Positions 21,236-33,676 of a stretch of DNA of 64,000 nt are shown piece by piece. This stretch comes from Xiphydria camelus (taxonomy: Eukaryota; Arthropoda; Insecta; Hymenoptera; Xiphydriidae): positions 3,916,001 to 3,980,000 of the forward strand of contig OY783192.1 of NCBI GenBank assembly GCA_963678675.1, in the 5' to 3' direction. The notes beneath the pieces were generated by a model, which saw only the letters and a list, made by a program, of their open reading frames with translations, had not been told where the DNA came from and ran no database searches. The translations under genes and the position numbers were made by a program. The stretch's first letter is position 1, and each line of letters opens with the position of its first letter.

Positions 21236-23862
21236 GCTACGATAAGAATTCTCGTGAAATTGAGGAATACGATGCGAATGCACATCCTAATCGAAAAGCG
21301 AACCTCAATGACCGAATTTCTCGGAGCATGATCGAGTGTTTCTCATGTGAAGAAAAAAAATTGCAGTTGAATTTAATTTATCAACCGAGAACTCCAGGCT
21401 AGCCTGCTGTCACTCCGCCACAGGAGACTTCGAATTGTTCCCGCAGCGTGTATCAAACCCAAGAAATATCGGTTGCCACCTATCTATACTTCCGGAAAGC
21501 TGTAACTGCGACAGAGCGCGTCCGAAGAAGTTCCATCAGACCTGTCCAACTCGTGGCCTCGAGACCGCATTCTGCCACCGCGAGTACGAATGATACATCA
21601 TCGTCCATCGACTCTGATATCTAAGCAAGTGTGGGGCAGAGCGCGCGCGCGCGCACTATTGCTGTTCAGAGACTCGATATAGGGTCATTGATATCTTTAG
21701 CGAACTTTCGCTGCAAAAATAGCTGCTCTCTGGGCGATTATATCAAATGGCACGGTATAAAACGAATAATGAATGGAAGTAATAATAGTAGAAATACCCC
21801 GAAAATGGAACATTGTAACTTTGTTTGGGGGCCAGAGCGATCGATACCCATCGAACCGAAGACTCCATGAATGAAATGGCCAAATAGCGCTGTCGACAGC
21901 AGCGTCGTCACCGCTCGACCCTCGACAAGATGACAGACAACATCAGATATTTATGGATAGCGTCTGCTTTTTATAGCTCCGACTCGTTAAATGCGTCGCT
22001 CTAGTCGAACGAAGCCGAATCCGATGGGCTGCTGTAACCGCGCGACAAAACTAACGTCTCGTAGACAGCCTATAATTAATTATCCACTTTAAGATCGGCA
22101 TCAAGAAACGTTACCAGTCACGCCGTATTTCAGCGCTAGAGGGGAGAACATTGTGTACAGGGCACAGCCTCCTCGAAAGTTAGATTCGATTATCCCTAAC
22201 CCTGGCCCAGCGAACGAAACCGCGTCACGGTAGACCGCTCGAAATATCAATTCGGGAAGAATGTGATGGATGGAAGTAGCGAGCGCTGCTTCTGCGTCCC
22301 CGCATCAACGACGCTCTTAAAGTTCGAATCGACGGCTATTTTGTAAACAGGAATAACGAATGGCGAGCGGAAAAAAAACATTGGGCGGCTCAACGATCAT
22401 TTTTCAAAGAAATAGGACGTCGAAGGAAGGGAGAGTTTCGTCTGCCCATGTAGCAATGTTGAGAACAAAAAATTCTTTCACTCCAGCAAGCCATTCTCTT
22501 CTCTAATTTTCTAATAAAAATGTATTTTGTTGGCATAAAATATATTCGATTGAAATAAATATCTTTTTACTTGAAATCATCGATTCTTATATCATCTCAA
22601 ATTATATAAATCCATCTTTCCTCACCTACATGCAAGTTTTGGCAGTTTCACGATTTGTGCTATATTTATGTATATGGATCAGGCTGATGTTAAAATTGCA
22701 CTATACACATTTTCAAATGATTAAAATTTCTGTAATAATTAATAAGTGACGTCGAAGCACTGTATTTGTCGCATTTCAAACTTGGAGCGATACTCAACAG
22801 TTTCGCTTCGTTGAAAATATAATTTTCCACTCAAAATTACCGATCAAGATCGTCAAACTTTGCTACATAAGTAACTTTCGAAGTATCGAAGCGTTACGAG
22901 TTTTAATCCACAACGAGTTTTCCAACAAAGAGTCTCTATCGCGCGCGCGAAATATACGCGGAGCGTTCGATCCTCGCCTGACTAAACTCGTGCCAGTACT
23001 ACTGCGGAACCGCGCCAACGGCACCAGAGATCCTTCTTCCGCGCTTACTCGCATATTATGCCTCTCGTGATTTCGCCAAATTTAAATCAATCCGAAAACG
23101 ATCATACGCGATAAAATTATCGAGACAAAAATTAATTTTTTAAGCTAATAGGCGATATACTGTATACAGAATACCTAATGCGATTCGATAATTGATTATT
23201 TCCTTTCCAAATCAATAACATTCTCTACTTTTACCAATATTTTAAGAAGAAATTTGCAAATATGATCGACATTTAAGCTCCCTCTCTTATAATTAAATCG
23301 CATCGATTATTGGCTATTGATACAAAAGAAAAATTGGAACCGACTAAACTCCTTTCCTCTCAGCGTCGCGATTCTCACCTTCTCCGCTGCGGTTCAAAAG
23401 TCCGAAGCACGATGGGAAGTTTTCCCCCCCGGGGCTACGCACCTTGCCGAGTGACGCTAAAAGTTTCCGCTACGGGAAAATTTTCATCCCGTGTTTACTT
23501 TCGACGCTGCGATCCTTGGTGACCCTCGTGGTGTCAAGCAAAACGACTAACGAAATGAATCACAGAGCTGCTCGCGATATAGGTAGTCGGCTAATAGATG
23601 TCACAAGACACATGCCGCCACTGCCGTCTAGCCAGGGACGATCGTTTTAATTAAAAGTCTAACGAGGCCGTCGTATATAAAACCGAGCGTCTCACGAAAG
23701 CGACGACGCTTCGCTGACCGTGCGTCGCCTGTCCTTTATGCAAAGCTCGTCGTTGCGCCAGTCACGACGGTCTACCTCGAAGGGGATGAGAAAGAAGGAA
23801 AGCGATCGGTTGATAAATGTGTAAAAATGTAGAATAAATATAGAACCGGTGCGAATATTATA
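21236..23862. other. Gene-free intergenic or intronic DNA
   Basis: Mixed composition, a (GC)n tract at 21637-21652, no repeat family recognised. A strong TATA-like TATATAAAA occurs at 23674-23682 with GC-rich DNA downstream; a short ATG-started frame from 23739 follows but has no recognisable product. I treat this as a possible but unproven core promoter. Confidence 0.35.
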
Positions 23863-24118
23863 CACAGAGAAAAAGAATTAGTTGGATCTACTAATAATTA
23901 TTTGCGAGATCACAAGTAATTATTTATTGATAACAATGAAATCTTTTAATACATCAATTAGATATCTCTCCCTTACAATCATGTGGAATAGTATGCGTTT
24001 GCAAGGAAGAAATATCAAATTAATATGAAAAAAAAGATTAAATTGATGTAAATAAATAATTACTTGTGACCCAGCACGTAATTATTAGTTGATCCAACGA
24101 ATTCTTTTTCTCTGTGTA
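23863..24118. mobile_element. Family C MITE, about 256 bp
   Basis: Termini CACAGAGAAAAAGAATTAGT and its inverted counterpart ending CGAATTCTTTTTCTCTGTG, with TA on both sides. Inner sequences ATTATTTATTGATAACAATG and AATTGATGTAAATAAATAAT are shared with the second copy at 35636-35889. Non-coding. Confidence 0.78.
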
Positions 24119-24810
24119 TATTACGAGGAGGAAAGAATGATTTAAGATATTTACAAAAGTCAAACATGGCAAGAAGTCACGGGCGATAAGTTCTGGAAGT
24201 TGCAGCGCACAGCGCGTCGTCAATTTGCAGTCTTGAACCGCTGACTGGTGATGGCACATACGCCAGTGATGTCGTATACGATCAGTCGACGCACGCCGTC
24301 GCTGATTATATAAATAAGTCAACGCTGTAGGTACGACGATCTCAAATTTATCTATTATATATAGGCATGCGCGCACCGCAGACGGGACCGTAATCGGCGA
24401 TAGTAAAACTCATCGTCAGCGGATTCCTCCGAGGACAAAGAGACGACCTTAGCCAGAGGGCAAGGAGCTAGAGAGGAGAGACCAACTTTGGCCACAGCAT
24501 CCGACGCGTATCTTACACCGATACGTCACAGCGCACAAAGAAGCCTGTACTTGCGGGAAAGACTTTACAGCTCGTATCGGTTCCTCGAGGTCTCGCGATT
24601 TGTCCGAGAAACGAGGTAAACCTTAACCTCTGGAATAATTGTGAATCGTTCAGTGATCAACGGTGAAAGGATTTTATAAATTAAGGGTCAAAATACGTCG
24701 AAAAATCAATTTAATTTTCAGATAACTGAAACAATTGAATGTTTAACAGATTTTCTTGAAATAAATTTTGTCAAAAAATGTACAGTATAGGTACGTCAAA
24801 ATAGAAAGTA
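24119..24810. other. No recognisable feature
   Basis: Mixed composition; no repeat copy or supported gene. Confidence 0.3.
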
Positions 24811-24990
24811 CACTGAGAAAAAAAACTTGGTCGATCTAACCAAAATCCTGGAGATGACCAAACCATTTGTTGAAATATGGTTCTTCCACCCGTTTGGTAA
24901 AATTCACCAATATTTTGATAGAGTAACTAAATGTTTGGTTGGAATAACTAAACGCGTTTGGTCATTTTAACCTAATTACTTTCCTCAGTG
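24811..24990 (-). mobile_element. Family A MITE, 180 bp, reverse orientation
   Basis: CACTGAGAAAAAAAACTTGG at the left and TAATTACTTTCCTCAGTG at the right with TA at 24809-24810 and 24991-24992. Shortened relative to the 265-bp copies but keeps GGTCATTTTAACC near the right end. Confidence 0.72.
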
Positions 24991-25474
24991 TAGCGAGACA
25001 ATGAAGGGAGGAGAAAACTCAATGTAAGAGGATAACCGTGAGTACGTATATCGGAATATTGTCGCGCCTGCAAATTCACTCTCTTTTCGGCCGATTCGAG
25101 CTCCCGGCATCTCGGAAGAGATCGCTGCGGGGTCTCGTCAAACAAAGAGGTTTCAACGAGCGATGCCACCTCTTAACGATTATACGTCGCGCCGTATATA
25201 CAGCGCCTCGCCGAAGTTTCAAAAGTCGTTTTTCGAATTAAACGGAGCGAGGCATCGTCGTGCCTTAAAATCCCGGTCGTTAAGGGGAGTTTGCGGATAC
25301 AGTCTCACCCGCGGAAAGTAACTAATGCACTTTAACCGCCGCGGGATTAGCCGTAGCAATTTCCTCGGAACGGCCATTACATTGAGACTGAGCTCGCTAT
25401 CGTCTATTCGAAGCACACCTATTACCGTCCTAAGTTAAAATGACGCTGATAAATTTCTCACTTTTCGACTTGCA
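24991..25474. other. No recognisable feature
   Basis: GC-rich segment; open frames on both strands without motifs. Confidence 0.3.
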
Positions 25475-25476
25475 TA

Positions 25477-26052
25477 CTGAGAGAAAAATGTAATAATTTG
25501 ACTAAATCGGCGGTTATGGGTGAGGGAATGCAGATCAAGTTACTTGGATTAATAATTGACTCTATTGAAATAAGCAAAAACTACTCGATGTTAGATATTT
25601 ATAATTTTAAATTTAAGAAGATGTTTTATTACCACGAGGGAAAGGTGAGAGTACAATTTTATTACTTTACAATCGGGGAAAACCCGGTGAGCTTAGCGTG
25701 CCTGGTGAACATGTGGTGTACACTTGGAGTACAGTGTGGCCAGTGGTCACTCCGTCCCTTTTGAAGGGGGGTTTTGCAATGCCCTCAGATTTTGAAAATA
25801 GTCAGTTCAGAGACAGCTCTCAGAGTGTGAAGACATCAAAGAATAAATACTTTGCTTTTACTCTCAAGGCAAGACTTTTTAACTTTTATTTAATAAACTA
25901 CCTGGCTTCCTATTCACATTTCCAATAGATTCGCCTGTTTCCTTCAAAAAGCCGTTAATCGTTATAACCAAATTTATTAGTCGAAATAACTAATCCTGCA
26001 TTCCCCCACCCGTAAACGCAGATTTAATTGAACATACCATTTTTTCGCTCGG
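25477..26052. mobile_element. MITE with long (~90 bp) inverted ends
   Basis: Left end CTGAGAGAAAAATGTAATAA, continuing GGGTGAGGGAATGCAGATCA; the right end, reverse-complemented, reads CCGAGCGAAAAAATGGTATG and GGGTGGGGGAATGCAGGATT. TA flanks both ends (25475-25476, 26053-26054). The interior has a second palindrome around GGTGTACACTTGGAGTACAG. No transposase relic. Confidence 0.62.
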
Positions 26053-26167
26053 TATAGCAATTGATAAAAATAAGTATATAAATATTATAGGGCTAGAATG
26101 ATTATTGATTTGCAATTATCTCTCGCTATTCTTCGAGATCTCCTAGATTCGTACGTATATACATATA

Positions 26168-26323
26168 CGGAGAGAAATAATTAGGTTAAAATGACAAAAC
26201 GTATCTACTTAAACAGAAAGTAGTCAGTTTAACCAATCAGATGGAGAGGATCCGTATTTCACTAAACAGTTTTGTCATCGTCTCCAATATTTTGTTTAAA
26301 TTGACTAATTATTGTTCTCAGTG
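26168..26323 (+). mobile_element. Family A MITE, 156 bp
   Basis: Left CGGAGAGAAATAATTAGG with GTTAAAATGACAAAACGTAT, right AATTATTGTTCTCAGTG, TA at 26166-26167 and 26324-26325. Internally deleted compared with the longest copies. Confidence 0.7.
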
Positions 26324-27210
26324 TATAGACATTTTCAAGTGTATATGCAGAGATTCGAAATTAAATAAAGAAAATTGAAAGGAATGCGTAATTTCATGAG
26401 AACTCAATGAAAAAATTAATTAATTGTGATTTAGAAAGTTTTAACTTAGCACGGCACGTTCCCACAGTAACGAATTATTGTAACAGCAGTGTAGGAGGTA
26501 CGGACTAGCTATCCATGAAGCGTTTATGCATTCCTTGATCACGAACGACGCAGTCGCCCCAGCTACTGACCTAATAACGTTATTGGATATCGGCGTAGTA
26601 TACGCCATCGAAGCAGGAAGTGACTTTATCGTTTATTTTTGCGGCCCGCCGCTGTGTATTGTGGAGTATTATATCAGTATTTATATTTATGGAGGCTTGT
26701 ATACCATTTCGGCCTTCGTGCAGGCTTGCCGATGCTTATATACGTGACCCGATCAATAATTAACATCAAGGAGTGTCGCTTTCGCGACGGTTAAAAAAGA
26801 CTTCTTTTGTTCTCGACGGTGGTCTTTATTCAGTCCTATAATCATCGACATCGTCATAGTGGAGTAGAAGTAGAAACCCACTTAACTCTCATGTGCTACA
26901 TTATGCCGTTCAAAAAATTTCTCAAGTTTGAAGAATTATTTTGTTATACCTTGTCCCTAATAATTTAGACGACCCGTCTAAATTTCTTTTAGTTTAATCA
27001 CAAACTCCGTGCCGATAAAGACACGGGGCCGAGTCACGCGCCTCTCGAACTTTTCGGGACACCCGTAAGGTAACTATCCTAAGAGCAGAACATGTCCAAG
27101 CAGCCGGACATAATTTGAGTATAAATTAAATTATTGAATGGGATAAAAACGAATGACTAGTGGAACAAAATCTTTAATGAATTAAGGAGGCAGTAAAAAT
27201 AATATTGATG
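26324..27210. other. No recognisable feature
   Basis: AT-rich; short open frames without motifs. Confidence 0.3.
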
Positions 27211-27339
27211 GTATATCATAAGGCAGTAAAAATTCCTGTTTTTTCCGTGTATCGATGTAGGCTAAAATTTCATAAGTAATGAGATATTAGTAACTGAAGT
27301 TTTTTTCTTGGCGAGTAAGTTTAGCCTCATATGGTATAC
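27211..27339. mobile_element. Family B MITE, truncated
   Basis: Right half matches family B well: TATCGATGTAGGCTAAAATT, AATGAGATATTAGTAACTGA, GGCGAGTAAGTTTAGCCTCA, TATGGTATAC. The left half is reduced to GGTATATCATAAGGC, so about 90 bp are missing. Confidence 0.62.
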
Positions 27340-28344
27340 AGGAAGTGTCACCGGTAAGAACCCTGAATAAAATCTGCTGCATGAATTTTTATGGCTGTCC
27401 GGATACTGAGCTTAGCCGTCCGGCTGTTGGAAGTGTTACCTTAGCGGTCGATGTAGCGTTCCACTTTTCCTACAACCACGCGTCACCCATATTGCGTCGT
27501 CTCGGTATAGCGGTGGGACTTTCGCGAGATGCGTTTAGTCGTTTTTCCATCTTTCCGTCGATCGGGTCAGAGGGAGAGCAGAAGGGCTGCCCCGTGCTCC
27601 GTCTCGTCGAACATCGCCACGGATGCTCCCTTCGCGTGGAAATGCAACGACGCAAGAAAGTTCCCCCCGACAACGGCGCGAAGCGAAAGAGAGAAAAAAA
27701 GTCATCGCGACATCGGGGAGTAGAAGCGAGTCGGAGAATAAGGAGTCGAGCGGCAGAGCCGAGAACCGTGAATCACCGCTTCGAGTGGGTTGAAAGTAGG
27801 GGCAGTGTCGAGAACGCCAGGCGAAAGGCGAGGGCAGCGGCGGGGGGGACGAAGGGTTGAAGCGAGCAACAGTGTTTACACTCGGCGATCGGCAAACGTC
27901 ATTCGCGGGTCCAGAAACCAGATACGGTCTCCGATACACAGGCGCGAGCTCGTCTCGGTGCCGCGTGTTTAGCTCCGCGTATGTAATCGACGCTGAAGTG
28001 TTTATGCCGGTTGTAGAATAACGAGTATTATTATAATTTGCCTCGGCGGACGGACGAATGGACTCGACGAACGATTTCGTTCGCACCTCTTCCCCCCTGT
28101 ATCGCTCGCTCTTATCTGCGTATATTTATACGCGCATCGAAGTCGATTCGAATAACGGAGAGAGAGAGAGAGATCGACCCTATAGGACCTTTCATTGACT
28201 CGCACGAAGAACTGCGAGAAGGCGGTTCTCAAAGTTGGGATTTTCATCGTTCCCCGTCCGACTTTCTTGAAAACTTTCGACAGTGGATTGCGCAAGATGT
28301 TTTGCATTGCTCTGCAGGGATTCCGCGGTGAAACCATCCCTTAT
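27340..28344. other. CpG-rich block, no gene supported
   Basis: Frames are open on both strands. (GA)n at 28158-28172. A possible regulatory block, nothing specific visible. Confidence 0.35.
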
Positions 28345-28776
28345 CAGGATGGCTAAAAAATCTTGATTATAGAATTCCCTGAATATTTCAGATTAAATTT
28401 TGTAAGTCTTCCCAGATATTTTTGTTCATATTAGGAGTTTTGTATAATCAAATCAGCAAAGCTATAAATAATTATATTATAATATAAGAACACGAGGTTG
28501 CAAAAACGTTTATACGTTAAGAAAATAACGCGTTCATGGTAGAGTCCTTAATTTTAGTCGATGGGGACACACGTTGCGCTACTACCGGACATATGTATCT
28601 GAAGCAACAGCGTAAACTCCACTGTGAAATATTTCTATCAACGATGAAATCTCGGGAAATTAATTCTATTTATAATTTCCAGTAAAAATCCAAAATTCCT
28701 TGACATTTCCCTGACTTTCCCCTGACGAATCAAATTCCCTGATATTTCTCGGGTTTCCAGATTTGCAGCCACCCTG
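28345..28776. mobile_element. Dispersed DNA element, uninterrupted copy
   Basis: Left CAGGATGGCTAAAAAATCTT and, reverse-complemented, right CAGGGTGGCTGCAAATCTGG. About 330 bp from 28443 onward match 4172-4746 with the family A insert removed. Runs of the type TTCCCTGA near both ends (28376 and 28680-28745) are subterminal repeats. No coding relic. Confidence 0.65.
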
Positions 28777-29434
28777 TCTGTTCCTTTTTCTCAGACCTTT
28801 TCCGCCGATCGATATTTCTCATTGATCGAGATGTCGAAATTCATGCACTCGCAAAATTGTAGACAAATCGTCGAATCGAGATAAGGGCCTACAGGTACCT
28901 ACAGTTTTTTGATTTGGGTAAGCCTAGGTTTCCGGGTATACGTATATAGGTATACGAACGAAGGAAAGGGCGATGCTTGCACAAAGTGGTGGAAAATTCG
29001 GGTTGAAATCCGTGGAAGTGGGGAAAGAAGATCAATAAAGTGGTATACCATACTGCTGGCCGTGCCGTTGTAGTAGCGCGGGTGGCTGGTTGGTGTGTAT
29101 TATTAAGCGGAGGTGTGGAGATAGAGAGAGCGAGAGAGAGAAAAGGGGGAGAAGGGCAGAGGAGAGAGCGACGGGAGAAGCGCTTCGGAGGAAGCGAGAC
29201 GAAGAGACGAAAAGAGAGAGGGAAAAAATATGGAACAAGCGTAATAAAAACTCGCGAGAAAGAGGGTGATGAGTATGGGGGCGAGAGAATGAGAGAGAAA
29301 GAGCGAGGGAAGGAAAGGGTAGGCGGAGTAAACGAGGAGCGAGCGAACTGCTGCGGATATTAACCGAGAGCGACTGCGGTGCAGGTTGCAGAAGATGCAC
29401 ACGTTATAGGGGATTAGGAACGATTTTAACCCTC
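28777..29434. other. Spacer with a long purine-rich tract
   Basis: 29120-29330 is almost entirely G/A on the plus strand (GAGAGA-, GGGA- and GAAAGA-type phrases). The spurious open frames on both strands here follow from that tract. No gene supported. Confidence 0.5.
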
Positions 29435-29969
29435 TGCATGAAAAAAAAAAAAAATGATTTTGCAATCTTAGCTAAACTGGGTTTTGCTGGAAAATTCTTG
29501 CTATCATGACAGAAATATTATCTGTGGCTGCAAAAGTATGTTCAATAATGCACCTGAAGCAAATGTACACGGGAAAAAGTTTGTGGTAACCACTCCCACG
29601 ATCCATGTGGTAAGATTGAATTATTGCGGTGTATGGTGTTCAGTACCATAAATACGTCGATATTTACCATAAGTGTAGCAAATGTGATGATATTTATGGT
29701 AAATATCGACATATTTATGGTACTGAACGTCATTCCCCGCAATATTTCAATCTTACCACAGGACTGTGGGACTGGTTATCACAAACTTCTCTCCTTGTAA
29801 CTTCAATCATAGTGGAATTTTTGTCGTTAAAAATATTTGCTATCCCGGCAAATATTTTTACTATTATTGGGCATACCTTTTGCTGCCACGGATAATATTT
29901 TGATCATGGTGGCAAGAAATTCTCAACAAAACCTAATTTGTTAAAACTGCTAAACCATATTTTCCGTGT
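29435..29969. mobile_element. Family F MITE carrying a nested family H MITE
   Basis: Outer arms: left TTTGCTGGAAAATTCTTGCT and ACAGAAATATTATCTGTGGC, right GCTGCCACGGATAATATTTT and AGAAATTCTCAACAAAACCT, inverted with respect to each other. The right tip is TTTTCCGTGT. A second, truncated copy is at 40230-40345. The inner element at 29568-29797 splits it. Confidence 0.6.
29568..29797. mobile_element. Family H MITE nested in family F
   Basis: Left CACGGGAAAAAGTTTGTGGT, right ACTGGTTATCACAAACTTCT then CTCCTTG, TA on both sides. The interior folds further: CAGTACCATAAATACGTCGA with CGACATATTTATGGTACTG, and TATTTACCATA with TATGGTAAATA. Another copy lies at 41538-42089. Confidence 0.7.
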
Positions 29970-29972
29970 CAC

Positions 29973-30450
29973 CAAGGGTCCACCTAACTCAGGGTTCAAT
30001 TTTGAAGCTGACTGTACTTCTTTTTTTTGCAATCATAACTAGACTACGGACGAATAAAACTCGTACTACGATCCTTCTTTGGACTTCGGAAAAAATCGTT
30101 TTTGAAACGTGCACTCTAGAAGTATTTATTACTTCGAAGTACCATATCTTATGAGAATTATCTGTAGACTTTATTTAAGAAAACACTACAAATAAAGAAG
30201 TTATGACACTTTTAGTTAAGTAGTTCATTTTTCACACATCTACATATTATTCGCGATCGTTTTTGAGTGTTATTTCATTTCTTACATTGACACGGTGATC
30301 AAAATGTTCGAAGAATGTTCCATAATTTATCGGTCTAAATTGGACGGATGTTGTTCATATGATTATTATTTAAAAATCGGTTGGGTCCGTCCATATGACC
30401 CTTGTAATACCATCGCAGAACTGTACTGACGTTTGACCACGGAGGGTTGA
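29973..30450 (+). repeat. Long dispersed repeat, copy 2
   Basis: Direct copy of 11401-11912 with several small deletions; see that entry for shared landmarks. It begins immediately right of the family F element. Confidence 0.65.
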
Positions 30451-33337
30451 AACGCCGAAAAAGGGCTCCGAAATTTGTAGTAGGATCGGTAGAAAAAAAA
30501 AAGAGAAGACAGATGGACGAAAGTGAGAGCCACCAATTTCCGAGAATTTCCAGGAATTCGATAACGCCTTATCGCGACGACCGACGTCCGACGAGCGATC
30601 GGTAGAGTTTGCTTTCTACGACGCGGCTCTACTCGCCGTAACCTGACGAGTTTCGTACACAGTAGACCTACTTGCCCGCTTTTCCATGGAAAACTATACA
30701 AAGTAGACTCTCGTCCGCCGCGCAGTCCACTCGACGCATTTCTCTGAGAGTGCGCGCGATCGACACGCGAAAGATTAGAAACTCGTTCCACATAGAGTGG
30801 GTTACCTGTCCCGTATACACTTAACTCGACGAGCGGAAAACTCAAACGACCACCCACGGCGCGCGCGCGCGAAGCCGACGAATTCGTCGCCGACCGAGTG
30901 TACAGCATCTCTCTCTCTTTCTCTTTCCCTCCACTCATCGTTGATCGGTTTCCTCCGAGAAAGTTTCTCGAGATGCGAAGAACACCGGAAGAAGGTGGAC
31001 AGGCGACGGCGCGTGACAAGCCCTGCGCATTGGCGCGCGCGTGCAATCCGTGTCGCGCGCCGCAGCGACGAACGATTGAGCGCCACTGAGCGAGCCGCAT
31101 TCCCTTTGTGCAGCCAGTGGCGTAGCTCTGTGTTTACTCTCGGAGCAACAGAAGTGAGATCAGCGACACAGAAGAAAGAGGCTTCGCGACGTACAGACGC
31201 ACCGTGGCGAAGTCGTCTCAATTTATTCCGTAAGTCGACGCCAACTCCCTCTCCCTCGCGTCGCGTCTCGCTCACCCTTCCTTCCTCCTCGACTCGAGCC
31301 CCTCCACCAAGCGCCGAGCACCGCGATCGTTCGTCTCGCTCGAATTCACGGGATTCCTCCCGCGTCGATGCGCGATCCTCGTCGCACTCGCGGCGACCCT
31401 CCCACGCGATCGACTCTCCATCTCGCTTCGCCCTCTTGAACGTTCAAGTATTCAAGCTGCTCAGCTTGCTCCTCTCTCCCTCCCCTTCACGGCTCCGCAT
31501 TCGCCCCCGCCCTTCGCCGTTCCGCCAAACTCGTCGCCCTTTCTTTCACCCTCACTCGCCGACTCCCGCGTAGCCCTGTGGTTCATCCCCCTCTCCCGCT
31601 ACCTTTCACCTTCGCCCGTTCACCGACTCCTCTCGATTCAACGCGACACTCCGGTAATGGATCGCGCGCGAAAAGTTTCCGGTTCGCGGCGAGAGATCGG
31701 CGCGCGTCTGGCGCGTTCCGTTTTTCTCCGGCGAACGCTCCATATTGCGGATACGCGCGCGGTACCGCGGAATTTGCGCGTGTAAATGCGGCAGGGAATT
31801 TCTGCTCGTATTTTTATACCGCGGTTTTATCCCCGTCGTTCGGCGAGCCATTCTACCGCGAGACCGGCTTCTCGGGGAGATGAATGAATTCTTTATATCG
31901 ACCCCGCGCGCCATCGAAATATCTCTGCCGTACGCGTTTATAGTGGAAACGCGATTAGCCGCTCGATTGCGAACTTTGGAAAGACGATCCTCCCGCCGTT
32001 ATATCGTCACCTCAATATAGGTTTGTTCAATATCCTCCTTTCGGGAATGGGACATTGAACAAACCTACATATATTGGGGTGACGATATCCCAAATACACG
32101 GGATCGCGAGAGCCGCTTTTCCGTCCTCCTTCATTATACCTCCTCGCCCCCGCCCTCCTGCGACATCGGTCTCGCAAACGTGCGAAGATCGCCACCCCTT
32201 TCCTTCCCGCCGGCGCTCTCGTTCCAGTCGTCAGCCTCCCATCCGACAAACTCCGTCAAACCCCCGCGCGAAAATCCCCGATCGCCCCGCGCCCCTCGAA
32301 AACGGTGGCGGCCGCACGGTGGAGAGGGACGAGAGAGCGGATATATACCTCAGACCCGCGCGCTTTCCTCGCTCACCACTCGCACTCGCCGCCGTTCCTG
32401 CCTTCTTCCGTCTTACCAGGAGAGAGAAATCCATATCGCGGTGCTCCGGCGGCTCCCGGCGTTCCCCGGGGGATAATTTTCCCCGTGATTCGGTTAATAG
32501 TCGGTCCTCGAGAGTTATCGAGTGCCGCGTACATATATATTGTAACCGGCGGAGTATCGGGGAACGAAAGGTCCCGTCTATCGAGAGCGTTTCGAGCCTC
32601 TTCGATAAGGTCGGCCCTTTGCGCAGCTCGTAGCCCCCGCGTCGCTGCCGCAGTCTCCGCGGATCCTCTCGAAACCGGAGGGAAATTCCGCAGCGACGCG
32701 CCGCGACCTCCCGGCATCACCGTGACGTCATCGTTCCTCTCCTCGAGGAGCGACGACAGCTTTGACGCGCACCTTCCGCCGCCCGCGTTTTCGCCCGCCC
32801 CTTCTCCCCGCCACGCGCGTCGGTCTGGGTGGCGGCGGTTTATAGGTGGCGGGGTAAAGGTAGGTAGGTAGGTAGGTTGGTGCCTCCGCACTATGCAACC
32901 CCTGCACGCCACCCCCACTACCGACGCTATCCTGACCAACCGGCTGTTTACTGTTTGGCCTCCCGGGATATCGATCCCAGTGGCGTAAGAACCACCTAGC
33001 GGAGCCTCTACGAGGACCACTTCGCCGCGGGCGGCTGGCAACCCACGCGTTGGCAGGTCGACGGGGCGCGCAGGCCGACCATCCCTGTATATATAACCCC
33101 GATCCCACCACTCGAGTAAATTGACTTCGGGAGTGTCACGCCCGTTTAATTATCATCGCGCGGGGCGCGTGTCGATGTCCGGAGCGTGAAAGTTGCACGC
33201 GTCACGGGGAAATCAGAGGGGGTGAATGTGGTGTTGGGTGAGCGCGCTGTATATAGTGCGATTCACCTGCGCGAGGAAGATTGGTGTGGAAGTAAAAAAG
33301 CCGCGAAAGGAGCCAAATGTTTTCCGTAACCGAAGCC
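30451..33337. other. CpG-rich block, no gene supported
   Basis: Nearly 3 kb with very high CpG, frames open on both strands throughout (for example 30797-31573 on plus, 30366-31100 on minus, 32373-33041 on minus). A GGTA tetranucleotide run sits at 32862-32879. A TATA-like TGTATATATAACC occurs at about 33087-33099. This could be a promoter or 5' exon region, but no coding exon is recognisable. Confidence 0.38.
32001..32088. repeat. 88-nt hairpin
   Basis: Left arm ATATCGTCACCTCAATATAG-GTTTGTTCAAT (32001-32031) pairs with ATTGAACAAACCTACATATA-TTGGGGTGACGATAT (32054-32088), leaving a loop of about 22 nt. A few bulges interrupt the stem. The size is compatible with a microRNA precursor, but a tiny MITE is equally possible; no mature-sequence match is claimed. 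Confidence 0.6.
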
Positions 33338-33676
33338 TGCGCGGAGAAAAAGGATTGGTAAAAAATCAGGGATTGGAAAACCCATTAATTGTTAAAGGGG
33401 TTTTACCCCACTAAACAGGGCTCCTCGAGGAGAAACACTGAAGTTTTTAATGGGCTACAGTTTACTCTTTACAGATCGTAATTAGTACATCAGCTTATAC
33501 GGTAAAATTTACCAATCTCCCATTAATATTTATTAGATGTTTACGAATTTATCTATACTTCTACGTACTGAAAAAAGGTACGCTGTGTCTATTAAGAAAT
33601 TCGATATTTCACCTCGAGGAGCCCAGCTGTTGCTGGGATTCGTTATAAAAATTACTAATTCTTTTTTTTCCGTGCA
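33338..33676. mobile_element. Family D MITE, uninterrupted copy
   Basis: Left tip GCGGAGAAAAAGGATTGGTA, right tip (reverse complement) GCACGGAAAAAAAAGAATTA. Inner landmarks are CAGGGCTCCTCGAGGAGAAA and TATTTCACCTCGAGGAGCCC, themselves an inverted pair. It is the intact relative of the split copy at 35425-36002. Confidence 0.72.

Noticed and set aside
30366..31573. Overlapping 244- and 258-codon frames on opposite strands
   Set aside because: Mutually exclusive frames in CpG-rich DNA; neither has family motifs.
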